From positions 310,001 to 374,000 of the forward strand of contig JAIVFJ010000012.1 of assembly GCA_025765615.1 (NCBI GenBank): 64,000 nucleotides of DNA, written 5' to 3'. The translations under genes were made by a program, and so were the position numbers. Source of the stretch: Zopfochytrium polystomum (taxonomy: Eukaryota > Chytridiomycota > Chytridiomycetes > Chytridiales > Chytridiaceae). Below are positions 11,812-23,004 of the stretch, in pieces. The notes beneath the pieces were generated by a model that saw only the letters and a program-made list of their open reading frames with translations, was not told the DNA's origin and made no database searches. How positions within the stretch are numbered: the first letter of the stretch is position 1; every line of letters begins with the position of its first letter.

Positions 11812-12698
11812 ATGCCGCCCACAGGCATAATTCGCGGGAGCAACCGTGTTGGGAACTCTCAGATCGTTGTTACGCAGATCCTGGCACTTCTGGCGTTCCT
11901 GGCGGTCTTCGCCGCCGCGATCGCCACATTACCCTTCGCATCAGCTGCATCAAACCCAGTCTATAATCCCATTCCACCAGTGATTAGCTATCTGGACGAT
12001 ACCACCGTCGATCAAATGTACAATGCCATGGGTCTGTGGAGTGGTCAGGCATAATGAAAGATTTGTATTGACAAGCCAAAACGCCACCCACAACCCAGAC
12101 CCACAGGGAGAAGACTTCTGCCTCCTCAACGCTTGCACAGGAGTGTCGACGTTTGTCAACCAGCTTTTCTCCACCTGCAACAAGTCCCTCACCTTGCTCA
12201 AGCCCTCCAAACCGCCAACCATCGATGAAGCGAAGACGCTCCTCTCGACTTGCCTTTGCGGCAAAATCGACGAAACATCCACAAGCACGTACCTTGACAA
12301 TTGGGAGTCCTGCCAGAACTGCTACGTTCTTGGATTCAAACCCAACCCTTGGACACACTTCAACAAGACCATGTTCCAGAACGCGTGCGACTGCAAGGAG
12401 CCAGGCCCCGTCGCGGCTATTGTAAATGTGTTCAATCCAGACTTCAAGTGCACGAAGCTTTCGGTCGTACGGAACGCAGATATTGGGTGGGTTATCTGCA
12501 TTGGTTTTGCTTTAAAATAGGCGGTCTTGATTGTTAATGTTTTCTAACGTCGCGATTAGACCGGATCGCCCTGTAGGATATGGCGGGTCCGGTGGTGCCC
12601 TTCCCCGCTGGAACGGAAATACTACATCGACGACGACAGAGACGGGCGGACCGATGGGATGGGTCAAGCGCGTGCGGCGGTGGCTGATCGGGTTGTAA
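11812..12698 (+). CDS. Secreted cysteine-rich protein of unknown function
   Basis: Three exons are likely. Exon 1 encodes a hydrophobic signal sequence (QILALLAFLAVFAAAIATL, cleavage likely after the following Ala-rich stretch) and PPVISYLDDTTVDQMYNAMG. The intron starts at about 12032 and its in-frame acceptor is at about 12098. Exon 2 carries Cys-rich motifs: DFCLLNACTG, FSTCNKS, TLLSTCLCGK, NWESCQNCYVLG and FQNACDCKEPG. A second intron (GTGGGT to GATTAG, about 12488-12560) leads to a Gly/Thr-rich tail ending at 12698. The DxC...C and CLCG...C..C spacing looks like a small disulfide-bonded repeat seen in chytrid secretomes, but I do not recognise a named family. Asn-linked glycosylation sites (NAT, NKS, NKT) support secretion. 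Likely a wall-associated or secreted protein. Confidence 0.7.
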
Positions 12699-12956
12699 CA
12701 TAACATCAAATCTTCCCCATTACCGACTTTATCCTTTTGAACCCTTATGCTGAAAGAAAATGGTTATGCGGCTGATGTTACTCTGCAAAACCATTTTAGT
12801 CATGAAGCTACGGCAATATACATGCATATGCAAGCTGGTCACCAAACTCTCTCTCTGTTCGCGCACACTGCATTCGTAAGCGCAATTTCATGAATCGCAA
12901 AGGCCAAGTCACTTTGGACGCCCGCATGCTTTCAATAAAATTATTTGGTGAGGCGA

Positions 12957-12969
12957 GAGCATAAAAGGT
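12957..12969 (+). promoter_or_regulatory. TATA-like element upstream of the ankyrin-like gene
   Basis: GCATAAAAGG lies about 55-60 bp before the ATG at 13021. The position suits a core promoter for a short-leader gene. Sequence match only. Confidence 0.3.
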
Positions 12970-13020
12970 GCGCCAAACTCTCACTGGATGTAACGGCAGT
13001 AAAACGCAAACAAGCCGCAA

Positions 13021-13893
13021 ATGATCCCGGACGACGTCCTAATCGCGATCTCTCCCTACATCTCACCGTGGGACCATTACATTGCCGCCACCATTCTTCG
13101 TCACCACATTCTCCAAGCCCAGTTCCTTTGGCACCACCATCACCCCTTCCGTCTCCCACCCTTCGACCTCGCCAGTGCCTCCGGCTCCGTCGCGCTCCTC
13201 GATGCCCTCCGCCGCTACCATAACCCCCGCCGCAACCCGCACTGGACCTCCGCCAACGCCGTGCAGCTCGCCTGTCGCCACGGCCACGTCCAGGTCCTGC
13301 AGTGGTGGAAGGACCGCAGCGGGCTGCCGATGCTGCCGACCACGTATGGGATGGATGTCGCGAGCGAGTGCGGACACGTCGCCGTGCTGCAGTGGTGGAC
13401 GGACAGCGGGCTGCCGGTGCGTTACACGACGCGGGCGATGACGGCCGCGTCGATGAACGAACACGTTGACGTTTTGGAGTGGTGGAAGCGGAGCGGCTTG
13501 GAAGTCAAGTACAGCGCGGTCGCGGTGGACGAGGCCAGCGCGGCGGGCCGCGTCGAGGTTTTGGACTGGTGGAAAGGGAGCGGGCTGCCGTTGCGGTACA
13601 CGTGCAGGGCCATGGACGCGGCGAGCAAGAACGGCAGGATGGAGAGCTTGCGGTGGTGGATGGCCAGCGGGTTGGATCTCAAGTACTCGTTCGCCGCGAT
13701 GGACTGGGCGAGCGAGGGCGGTCACGTCGACGTTCTGCAGTGGTGGCTGGACACCTCGCTGGAACTGGGCTTATCACCCCTCTATTCATCGCGGGCTTTG
13801 GATTCCGCGGTCGACGCACCTGTCGAAGGCGTTGTGCGGTGGTGGATGCACAGCGGATTACCCTTGAAAGTCGGCATGCTCAAGCCGAAATGA
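13021..13893 (+). CDS. Ankyrin-like repeat protein with Trp-Trp repeats
   Basis: A single-exon, 290-residue protein. The N-terminus resembles the short F-box-like or leader helix found in this protein type (MIPDDVLIAISPYI...). From about residue 80 it has six or seven repeats of about 33 residues built on the pattern A...AS..GHV.VL.WW..SGL...Y: GHVQVLQWWKDRSGL, GHVAVLQWWTDSGL, EHVDVLEWWKRSGL, GRVEVLDWWKGSGL, and so on. They look like divergent ankyrin repeats, where the usual V..LL becomes VLQWW. Such repeats form protein-binding solenoids and are expanded in zoosporic fungi. The coding region is strongly GC-rich and intronless. The partner is unknown. Confidence 0.75.
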   Translation: MIPDDVLIAISPYISPWDHYIAATILRHHILQAQFLWHHHHPFRLPPFDLASASGSVALLDALRRYHNPRRNPHWTSANAVQLACRHGHVQVLQWWKDRSGLPMLPTTYGMDVASECGHVAVLQWWTDSGLPVRYTTRAMTAASMNEHVDVLEWWKRSGLEVKYSAVAVDEASAAGRVEVLDWWKGSGLPLRYTCRAMDAASKNGRMESLRWWMASGLDLKYSFAAMDWASEGGHVDVLQWWLDTSLELGLSPLYSSRALDSAVDAPVEGVVRWWMHSGLPLKVGMLKPK

Positions 13894-15069
13894 CCACACA
13901 GATCGCGCATCGCAGGTAACCAGCAATGTTATGGAGACGTTTTGGGGAATAGACGACCAGTTGGGCTGGAGCGAATGGACAATTAAAACACCGGAAAGTT
14001 CAAAATGATGCTTTGGGAACACGAGCTCAAGTTCCTAATGAGCGGCGAACGTGCGTGCCTCGCAAGCGGCTGTTCGGAAGTTCTGGTTCGCGTTCCTCGA
14101 TGGGCCGGAAGCGCTGGTGAACTGTAGGAGCAGCCTGGACAGTGAGTGGAGAAACCAAAAGAAAAAAAACCAAGTCGCGTGCCCATTACATCGGCTCGCA
14201 TCCTTCAACGATCCACTTCCCCGCCCCCGCTCCCCGCCAGATTAACTCGTGCGCAGCAATTCGTGAGATTGGGCCGCAGTCCGCCCGCACCGCACCCACA
14301 GTAATCGGTGTACGTGGGAAGGTCCGCAGGCTCAGCCGAGGAATTGTGTGTGGGAGGAAGAATGAATGGTTTTGGATGTTGTCTCCTCGCATCTTGTGCT
14401 TTTTTTCCTTTTTCCACGAAAGAGACACGGAGGAAATGAGAGGGGAGCGAGACAGAACAGAAACAGAGGCAGAGACAGAGACAGAGACAGAGACAGATGC
14501 ATATAAAAATCGACCCAGGCATGATGAAGTGAATAAATTTGAAGGCGAGAAAACAGCACAGCACAAACAACAGACATCGATTGGTAAGAGACAGACAGAC
14601 CGAGAGAGAGAGAGGGAGGGAGAGAGAGAGAGAGTGTGCGCGAGTGTGTAAGCGACAGACGGCCCAAGGACGCCACGCGCCCGCGTTGGTGGTGGTGGTG
14701 GGACGGCAAGTCGTCCGTCGAGTCGACATGGCCACCAAACCAACCCCACCCACCCATCCCATGACCGCCGCCTCCTCGCAGCCGTCGGTGATGCCCTCGC
14801 AAACGCGTTGCGACCGCCGCACCGCGCTGCCCTGCCCTTATGTGCGCATCGACGCATGCATGCCCCGTCTGGTAGCGAATTGGACCTGGGCTTCTGCCCG
14901 CTGCTCCCTTGCACCCGAAGACACTCGCCCGTTCCATGTTCCATCCCCCACACACACTGCACGTACACAGGCACGCTCTGAATAGCATTCATCTCTTTTA
15001 CCTTACCCGTTCTGCTCATTACCAGCTGTCCCCTCATTTTCACGCACACACACACAACCGCCACCCAAG
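13894..15069. other. Intergenic with purine-rich simple repeats
   Basis: There is no supported gene. It contains a GAGACAGAGACAGA repeat (about 14466-14496) and GAGAGA-rich tracts (about 14605-14635). The right end is a pyrimidine/CA-rich leader (ACACACACAC near 15045) directly before the metacaspase ATG. Long open frames here arise from the repeats. Confidence 0.5.
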
Positions 15070-16707
15070 ATGCCGCGCTACAACGACGAAGACGACGAGG
15101 AGCAACAGCAAGACGATTACGGCCAAGAGGAGCAGGACGAACAGCAGGAGAGCTACGACCAGCAGCGAGATGACGAAGACGACCAGGACGACGGCGCCGG
15201 GTACCGCGGGCACCGGGCGCCGGCGGCGCAGCGGCCGCAGTACAACAACAACAGCAGTGGCGGGGGTTACAAGACAAGCAGTGGCTACGGCTCCCGCGAC
15301 GGCACCAGCTACGGTGGTGGCGGCGGCGGCGGCGGCGCGCACATGCGCCGCGCGCTCTTCATCGGCATCAACTACACCTACACCGAGTACCCGCTCGCCG
15401 GCTGCCACAAGGACGTCGAAAACATGCTCGCTTTCTTCCACGCGCGGTTCCCCGACGTGCAGGAGGTGATGGTCCTAACGGACGAGGACGGCGCCGCCCC
15501 AGAGTCTATGCCGACTAAGGACAACCTGCTGGCTGCCATGCGCTGGCTGGTCGCCGACGCGCGCCCCGGGGATCACTTTTTCTTCCACTACTCGGGACAC
15601 GGCGGACAAGCTAAGGACGACAATGGCGACGAGGAGGACGGAATGGACGAGACGGTCATGCCGCTCGACTTTCAAGAGAATGGCGAGATCCACGATGATG
15701 ATTTGTACGACATTTTGGCGAGGCCGCTGCCAAAGGGGTCGTTCTTGACGGCCATCTTTGACTGCTGTCACTCGGGAAGTGAGCGTTTTTCTTTCTTTTG
15801 TTTTGTTATGTAAAAGGAAAAGAGTGCATTAGTTATCTGACCGCCCTCGCCGTGCGCCCGACTCTCTAGCCATGATGGACCTCCCCTACACCTACCTCCT
15901 CAACCAGAACAACGAGGTCGTCCGCGTCAACAACTTTGAAGCCGCAGGCCACAAGCTGATGCAAGGTGGCCTCATGTGGCTGACCGGCGACAAGCAAGGT
16001 GCCATGGCCATGGCCATGGAAGGGTTCAAGCTATTCGCATCCGGTCGCCACGGCCGCGACGACGACGACGAGGGCCGCGATGCCGGCGGTGAGGAGGGCC
16101 TCGCAGAGACGTCGGGCAAGAAGAAGGAAACGCAGGGAACGGTCATTCAGTGGTCTGGGTGTAAAGGTAAAGGCGGAATTTTTTGTACCTTGCTGTGTTC
16201 CTTTTGTAAGGGACATTGTGAGCTGCGAACGCAAAGTAACACGCCTTCTTTCGTGCTTGCAGATGATCAAACATCCGCGGACACCAAAATCGTAAGTATA
16301 GCTTATTCTGTCGTACCCCCAAATCCTTTCGAGCGGCATTTCGCAAATGTCCAACTCATGTATTTCCGTGAATGTCTACTCATTAGGGAAATATGCCGAC
16401 AGGAGCCATGTCCTGGGCCTTCATCAAGGTAAGCAGAAACAAAGAATTTTTCTTGTAATCGAACATCCACGTCTCATGGCCACACCTTTTCTCGCACGCA
16501 GTCCATCAACGAGAACCCCCATGGCTCGTACCTCGACGCGCTCAAGAGAATCCGCGAGCTGCTCCGTGACGAGTACACCCAAATTCCCCAGGTTCGTAGG
16601 GTTGTTCCTTCATTTGTTTCCGTCCTAACGAAACGAAACATGCGTCTAACCCCCACCAGCTTTCGTGTGGGTACGCCATGGACCTGGACCAGCCCATGGG
16701 GTTCTGA
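15070..16707 (+). CDS. MCA1: Type I metacaspase
   Basis: A Ca2+-dependent cysteine protease of clan CD that cleaves after Arg/Lys. In fungi it acts in stress responses, protein quality control and cell death. Exon 1 (15070-15776) encodes an Asp/Glu/Gln-rich then Gly/Tyr/Ser-rich prodomain of about 95 residues. The p20-like catalytic domain starts at RRALFIGINYTYTEYPLAGC. The catalytic His is in HYSGHGGQ and the catalytic Cys in DCCHSG, split from the following TMMDLPYTY by an intron. Later exons encode IQWSGCK/DDQTSADT (the conserved p10-side loop), MPTGAMSWAFIK and the C-terminal LSCGYAMDLDQPMGF. The splices keep frame and the gene looks intact. The low-complexity prodomain is typical of type I enzymes. 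Confidence 0.93.
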
Positions 16708-17225
16708 GAGATTGTCGTTGGGAGTTCGTGATGTATAGGTCCCGCGCATTATTTGCTGTATTTTTCCTGTTCATTCTGTGAGCGGACATCAAGTTTTTAG
16801 GCTCTCCTCCGTGCTCAAGAGATACTTTTTCCTTTCCCCTCGCCCGCCCTTTCCTTCTCATTCCATGTATGATTATTGATGTGTGTTATTCCGTGTTCCC
16901 CTTCCCACGGTGCGGTGATGCGTTTCTGGTGGCGCTGGATGGATTTGGCGTCCTTTCCATTTCAAAAACGTGACCAAAGTTTTCACAAACCCACACGACA
17001 AGATGGAGTAACGCAGTTTAAAGCGAAATATTATGAGCAAGGCTTCCCTTCCCCACGCCACAACACTCAACCGACCCTGACAAACGAGGCAAAATAGACG
17101 GAGCGTCACTGAAAGGAATTGTACCCAGAGCAGCAGCCGGCCCGTGCACCTCTTCGTCGGCCGACTTGCGGCCGAGAAACAAACACATCGAGTTCCTCGA
17201 CGCGACGCCCTCGCCGCCGGTCCGA

Positions 17226-17503
17226 TTTGTTTCCACCGTTCTGATACCATTGTCTGCCCATGGCAACTAGGAGACTGACTGCTGCAAGAATTCGAAAGTT
17301 CTGTGGGCTTTTTTTAATACATATAGCGGAATTTAATTCTCTCTGCTGTAGTCACAGCCTCCTAGAAGGTTTTCACAGATACGCTCTTGTCCTGAGATCC
17401 GCCTCAGGAAGGCTTCCTTTTCCTGTTCAAAAGTAGTGATGAAATTGGAAGGAAGTGGCTAGTTGCCATGGGCAGACAACGGCATCAGAACAGTGAAAAC
17501 AAT
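17226..17503. repeat. Imperfect inverted repeat, about 48-bp arms
   Basis: The arms are at about 17226-17273 and 17458-17503. The right arm reads CTAGTTGCCATGGGCAGACA... and the left arm gives nearly the same sequence on the minus strand. About 185 bp separate them, with no coding signature. It could be the ends of a small non-autonomous element or a local inverted duplication. Confidence 0.55.
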
Positions 17504-17899
17504 CGGAACAAGCAACTGCACCTCCTTCCGGGACCCTTTGATACTTCCCTCTGGTCGCGGCATGTCGGTCCTTTCGCCTCTACTTCGTTTCAAAAATACC
17601 TCAAGCGTTCGTGGGGTCAAGGGAAAAGTGTACCACTCTTTTGGGGGAGAGCGATGTGGTGATGGAGGCGTCATCGGCAGTATTGCTGTTGCTGCTGTTG
17701 TCGCTGTCGTTAGGCACCCGCCGTTCACAGAGGTCCACCTAGCGAGGCTTGTCAGCAGCAACATGTTCAGTCCGCGTGTGTCAAAACCTTTTCCAATTCA
17801 ACAGCTCGACAAATGAGACAGCATAAGAACGAGCTACGGAAGACCGCCATCGAAAATCTCAAGGACGGCGAAAGGCAGCTGCAATGCGGCATTAGAGAA

Positions 17900-18640
17900 A
17901 CTTCAAATTCCGCACTGGTTCGCGTGGGCTGTTCCGTCGCCAAGCGGGCGGCGACGGCGGCGGCGGCGGTGGTGCAAAGGCTGGTGACGCTCAACACCGG
18001 GGGCGGCAAAGGTCCGCGGACAAGGCTGGCGCGGCTAGCACAGCGGGAGGGAAGCAAGGCGGCTCCACGGCCAAGGACGGTGGGGCTGCCGCAGCCAAGA
18101 ATGGTGGAACTGCAAATGCCAAAGCAGGAGGAGTAGCAGCGGCTCCAAAGTCTGTCGGGAAGCAGTCGGCAGCCGCAGGAAAGGCGAATGCTCCTGCCGG
18201 TGGTACAGCCCGTAGAGGCGAAAGGAAAAAAGCCGGCGGAGCCGCAGCGGAGGGCACATCAAAGGCCGGAGCTGGCGGGAAGCAAGGCACTGACGCCGCA
18301 GCCTGGCGGTGCTGCAGCAAAGGCTAAAGCAGGCGGCGTCGCGGCAAATTCGAAGCCGGGTGTAGAAAGCAAGAAACTACTGCAAGCAAGTCCGACGGTG
18401 GTGCCAGTGATACAGCCGCAGCGAAAGGAAAGACCTACGAACACAAAGTTTGTGGAGCCACAGCACAGGCAAGGTTGGTAGTGCTCCCGTCGCTGCCGCG
18501 AAAGGAAGTTGGAGCAGCGACGTTGGGCAAAACTGCGGAGCGCTCTACCAGTCAGAGCAGCAGCGGCCAGTGCTTTCTAATCCTTTCTGCTCACCACACG
18601 GACTATTCGGCGTCCTAACCAATTTATCGGTGATCGAGGG
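17900..18640 (+). pseudogene. Decayed Ala/Gly/Lys-rich low-complexity coding sequence
   Basis: Successive stretches in different forward frames encode the same kind of peptide: KQGGSTAKDGGAAAAKNGG, then GGAAAKAKAGGVAANSKPG, then KSDGGASDTAAAKGKTYEH. The continuity of the composition across frame changes (near 18300 and 18370) suggests a repetitive gene broken by at least two small indels. Alternatively it is a GC-rich simple region that is open by chance. No domain is recognised. Confidence 0.35.
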
Positions 18641-18819
18641 GATGCCCACTTTCCAAGGTTTACCCTGTCTCATCTCCGCCTTGCTGAACGTCTAAACCCA
18701 ATTTGCATTGAAATGGATGCAGAATTGTGTCGATTATACATGTATTGATGACCAGCCAGATCACTTTCTTGCAATGTCTGACCGAAAAACTCTTCCTTGG
18801 GTGACTCGGTGATCACAAT

Positions 18820-21629
18820 TCATTCCTTGAGCTCCATAAATCTATGCAGCTTGGGTGAGACCGCAAGGTTCACATACGGAAGGTAGCGTTGCATATAATC
18901 TTCGTAGCACACAACTATGCGGTATATCGAGGTCTGCAAGACTGGGGACAATATGATAAAGGCAAATACCAGAGTCAAAAGGAATTTAGCCATCATCCTA
19001 GGCTCAGCACGACTGAAGTCATCCAGAACGGACTTACCATCAATAAGAGCAAGAGGCTCACGCAATAGAACGACACTGACATCACCACTATACCTAGCGC
19101 CACGCGCCGCAACCGCCTTCACGTTCCACGGTCTTTTGGAGGCGTGCAGTTCTACCGCCACAAGACACCTAAGCAAGCTGTTGAGCACCGTAGGTACATC
19201 ATGGTGCACAGCTCCATAAGAATCCTCGCGAGCCGCTTCACAAAGGAGGTGCGACACAGCTGAGTTCAGAGTTTCACGCGTGTCAGTCTCGAGATTCATC
19301 GCATCACTTGACATAGTACGAACAACGCACCTTCAATTGCCCAGATCTGCATCTGAAGGCCATTGAACACGTCATCGGCCTCTGCCTTCTCGTCCAGGGC
19401 CGACCTGGGCTTCTTCAGCCCAACACTCACCAAAAACTTTGACCCAAGCCACTGCGCAGTCTTCAAGGTCCATGTCGCCGCCGCGATCGCCTCCTCTTGA
19501 ACCATCTCCCCGGTCGACCGCACAACCTTCGGTGTCGGTGCTGACGCAGGAGGGCTCGGTGTTTCAAACACGTTCGACGAAGGGGCTGGCGGCCGCTGAA
19601 GGAGCGTTGGTATAGTCTTTTTTGGCTCCGGACGTTTCTTTTCATACAGTTTCTGCGCAGTAGGGTCGGGGTTGACCTCAGGTTCCGACAGAACCGAAAA
19701 GATCGAATCCATGAACGATTTTTTGGGCGGGTTCATGATCTGCTCCTCCTTCAGAGCGACTTTATGTGGTGAAACGCGGAGTGAGAGTGGCGGTGCGCCG
19801 AAAGGTATCGATGACCTGGTTTTGGCGAGTTCCTTCTCTGCATCGAGATGGCTGTGTTACAATCGGCCAAACTTTCTGCAACAAAGCTGGATTTGTACAC
19901 AGCTGCTTACCCCTCAGTCCGTTCAAGAATTCAAGCCGTTCCGAGACCTTGTCGACGTGATCAAGGCAAGTCGCTGCGGCCAGGGTCCAAGGAGACATTT
20001 CAAGCTCCGAAGGATCGTTAAACATCTCCTTTCGTGCTTGTGCATCCTTTTTTGCAATCAGAAGAATGTCTAACATTGCCAACGCCTTTTATCGATAGCT
20101 GCTTAGCTTTTGCCTTTTGTTTGGCAGGACTGCTCAAATTCATACCTGGGCGTATGGCTGCTTTGCAGCCTGAATTCCCATGATTGCGTCCGATACTCGA
20201 CTATCCAACGGATTTTGTGGCGCAGGCTGCGCAACCGTTAGAAACGTCCCCCAGTCCAGGAAAGCATCCATTACCTCAGTGAGAATGCACTCAAAGATCG
20301 ACGAAAAGGACTCCCAGAAAACAACAATGTGCAGGGCTTCCAGAAACACGTGAGATACGATTCTCCAATCGAAAATTGTGAATTGTGCCAGGCGCTGTAG
20401 TGTTACGCTGTGGACGGGGTTGTTGGTTTCAGAACTGCACCAGCGTGGCCATACACCGATGCTCACCCCGTGAACGGTTGAAATCCGGCTGAAACAACAA
20501 AAAAAATGAGCCCCCCGAAGACTCCGTAACAAAGCCAGTACGCTGCGGCGAAAAAGAGCGCGTATCTGAAAGACCAGCTGATGAACATGCTAACACTGCT
20601 GAAGTACCGCTGTCGCCATCGCCTCTGAGTCATATTGTTACCAATGCGACGCGTAAGATTGTCCTTGATATGTACAAACCTGAAGGGAAGGAAACGAGAG
20701 ACTGTGCCGTTCAGCCGCATGTAGCCCAATCGCGTAAAGTGGCCCTAACAGTACTGCCGCGAAAAACGTAAACACAAACGTTTCGTTCAGTTGGGTCGGT
20801 CCGTAGCGCCTGCGACAGACGCGTTAGAGCATTGAAGAGGAAGTTAGCTGCTGCCCCACCCTTGCGGCTTTAAAAACATGGAAGACCAGGCACCCGTCGA
20901 CTTCGACAAATTGGCCCGAACGAGGAATGTCGCCAGAGCAGAAAACGAGTACGACGCGACGAGCAGCATTTGGTCAGCACGGAAAAAGTCGGAGATTGTT
21001 GCGGTCAGTGAGCGTGGGCGCCGCGACACTGGCGAAGCGAATTCCGAATGCGGTCAGCCGTGCAGTGCATTGGGTGCAAAGAGTTCAAAAGAAAAAGATA
21101 CCGGTGGTGACTCGGCCTTTGAAGAATGAAATAGGAACGAGCGGAATGCAAGTCACCAACGACAGCGTCAGCAACCAGGCGGCGCGCGATAGCGATACTG
21201 GATGAATGCGTGAATATTGTGTGCGAAAGGACGGTCTGCTCACTAACACGAGAACGACCAAGGTGTGCTAAGCAAGACGGTGATGAAAATGGTTGGGACG
21301 ATCGACTGCAGTTGGACGCGGGTGACGCGGGAAGTCATGCAATCGTAACGGGCCGGGGCGAGGCCGACTGCAGTCGCGCCTGCGGCAAATGGCGATAGAA
21401 TGCGGCGGGCAGACGAGGCATCCAACGCAGCTGCTGATGCTTGCTGTTGCTTTGTGCGCAGTGCAGCCAGTGCCGTCGTGGTGTGGCTGCCTCCGATGCC
21501 TCCTCCACCACCTCCTCTGACGCTTCCAACGCCGACACCGCCGCCACCGCCGCCACCGCCCGCGCCCAACGCGGCGGAGCCAGCCATGCCGAACGCCGGG
21601 AAGGAGGAGGACGCAGGTCGGCCGAGCAT
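18820..21629 (-). CDS. NDC1: Transmembrane nucleoporin NDC1
   Basis: A multi-exon minus-strand gene for the membrane protein that anchors nuclear pore complexes and spindle-pole bodies in the nuclear envelope. The likely start (about 21629) gives a Gly/Ser-rich N-terminus, then VQLQSIVPTIFITVLLST and further hydrophobic segments at about 21200-20500, such as SWSFRYALFFAAAYWLCY and GGLIFFVVSAGF. The cytoplasmic half has LQRLAQFTIFDWRIVSHVF, DPSELEMSPWTLAAATCLDHV, VFNGLQMQIWAIEG and the family-typical AVSHLLCEAAREDSYGAVHH followed by DVPTVLNSLLRCLVAVE. The gene ends at 18820. NDC1 is poorly conserved, so the call rests on the membrane topology plus the LxxSLTEDSYGxVQ-like motif. Exon edges are approximate, and the ATG at 21728 is an alternative start. 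Confidence 0.75.
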
Positions 21630-21747
21630 GGTTGATGGGCAGTGAGTTCGAAGAGGCTCGCGTTCGGACTTGTCAAGCAGAGTTGTTCCGGTTCTTTTTC
21701 TGAGCTCCAACACAAGCTTTGAGACCAACCAACATTCGCTTGGGTTG

Positions 21748-23004
21748 TCAGAGTAGACTGTTTACAAGATCATGTGACCTTCTCGTGGGGAAGCGATCTC
21801 TTCCTCTTCCTATGATTCGATTTGGCTAATATTGCTGTTGCGGAAAATAATGTCGTCGTGCGATGGATGAATTCACTCTCCAATTTCAGTCCGGTTTAGG
21901 ACATTTTCGATGGACTTGAACTATCACACTCACATAGATGGTGGAATTATGAGAAACACATTTTTCGGGACGCCATCTGGAGGATCAATGGTTCTAATCA
22001 AGATCTAATTGCACACAAAATTTCAGCTCTCTATCTTGAATCGTGACTACAACTTTACGCACTTGTCCCCGATCGCATTCCTGACAGATTCACTCGCTTT
22101 TGAGTTCTTTGGAAAGCCCTTCCACAGTTCTATCAGATCTCTTAGTTGTAAAGAGTCGACTGTGAGTGAGTGAGTGGAAGGAGTGAATGAAGTGGAGATG
22201 TGTGGTCCTTCTCCCCAACTTGGAGAGAAAGAGAAAAAAACTCTGTTATGAATTATTGATACATAATGATGATATGCATGCTGTAATAGTTGCTAGGCAA
22301 GCATGACCAGCACAGAGTAAAACCTCTCCTATGTTATCTGCTTGAGCAGAGGAGAAGGAAAACTGTTAACACCGGTTTCCGTTCCACTTAATACTTGGAG
22401 TATTTGTCATCAGTGCAAGCCAGCACCCAGATCTGCATTGGCAGTGGCTCGCTCTCCCATGGGCATCGTGAGAACGATAACTGACAGTCACAATAGGTTC
22501 TGGTCCGTCTTGTGCCTCTTGCTGCTAACCATTCAGTTCCGCCTAACAACCCTTTCGGTGGAAGCCTCAGACGCTTACCCACGCTTTGCATAACAGGTGC
22601 TACATGGCCATTGTGCAGGTGGTGTTAGGCAGAACTGACTGGTTAGCAGCAAGAGGCACAAGATTCTCACAATGCGCATGCGAGAGCAAGCTACCACCAA
22701 TGCAGAACTGGGCACTGGCTTGCGCTGTTGACAAATACTCCAAGTATTAAGTGGAACGGAAACCTGATGTTAACAGTTTTCCTCCTCCTCCTCTGCTCAA
22801 GCAGATAATATAGGAGAGGTTTTTACTCTGTGCCAGTCATGCTTGCCTAGCAACTATTACAGTGTGCATATCATCATTATGTATCAATTATTCATAACAG
22901 AGTTTTTCTCTTTCTCTCCAAGTTAGGGAGAAGGACCACCCACAAACACACATCTCCACTTCATTCACTCCTTCCACTCACTCACTCAGAGTAGACTGTT
23001 TACA
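21748..23004. mobile_element. Fold-back element: about 390-bp inverted arms, bounded by a 19-bp direct repeat
   Basis: The left arm (about 22155-22552) and right arm (about 22612-22995) are inverted copies with scattered mismatches and small indels. Matching landmarks include CTTGTGCCTCTTGCTGC, CTCCAAGTATTAAGTGGAAC and GATGATATGCA. The loop is about 60 bp. An exact 19-bp direct repeat, TCAGAGTAGACTGTTTACA, occurs at 21748-21766 and 22986-23004. No transposase frame is present. It looks like a non-autonomous fold-back/MITE-like element. The 390 bp left of the arm (21767-22154) may be part of it or an older insertion. Confidence 0.7.
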
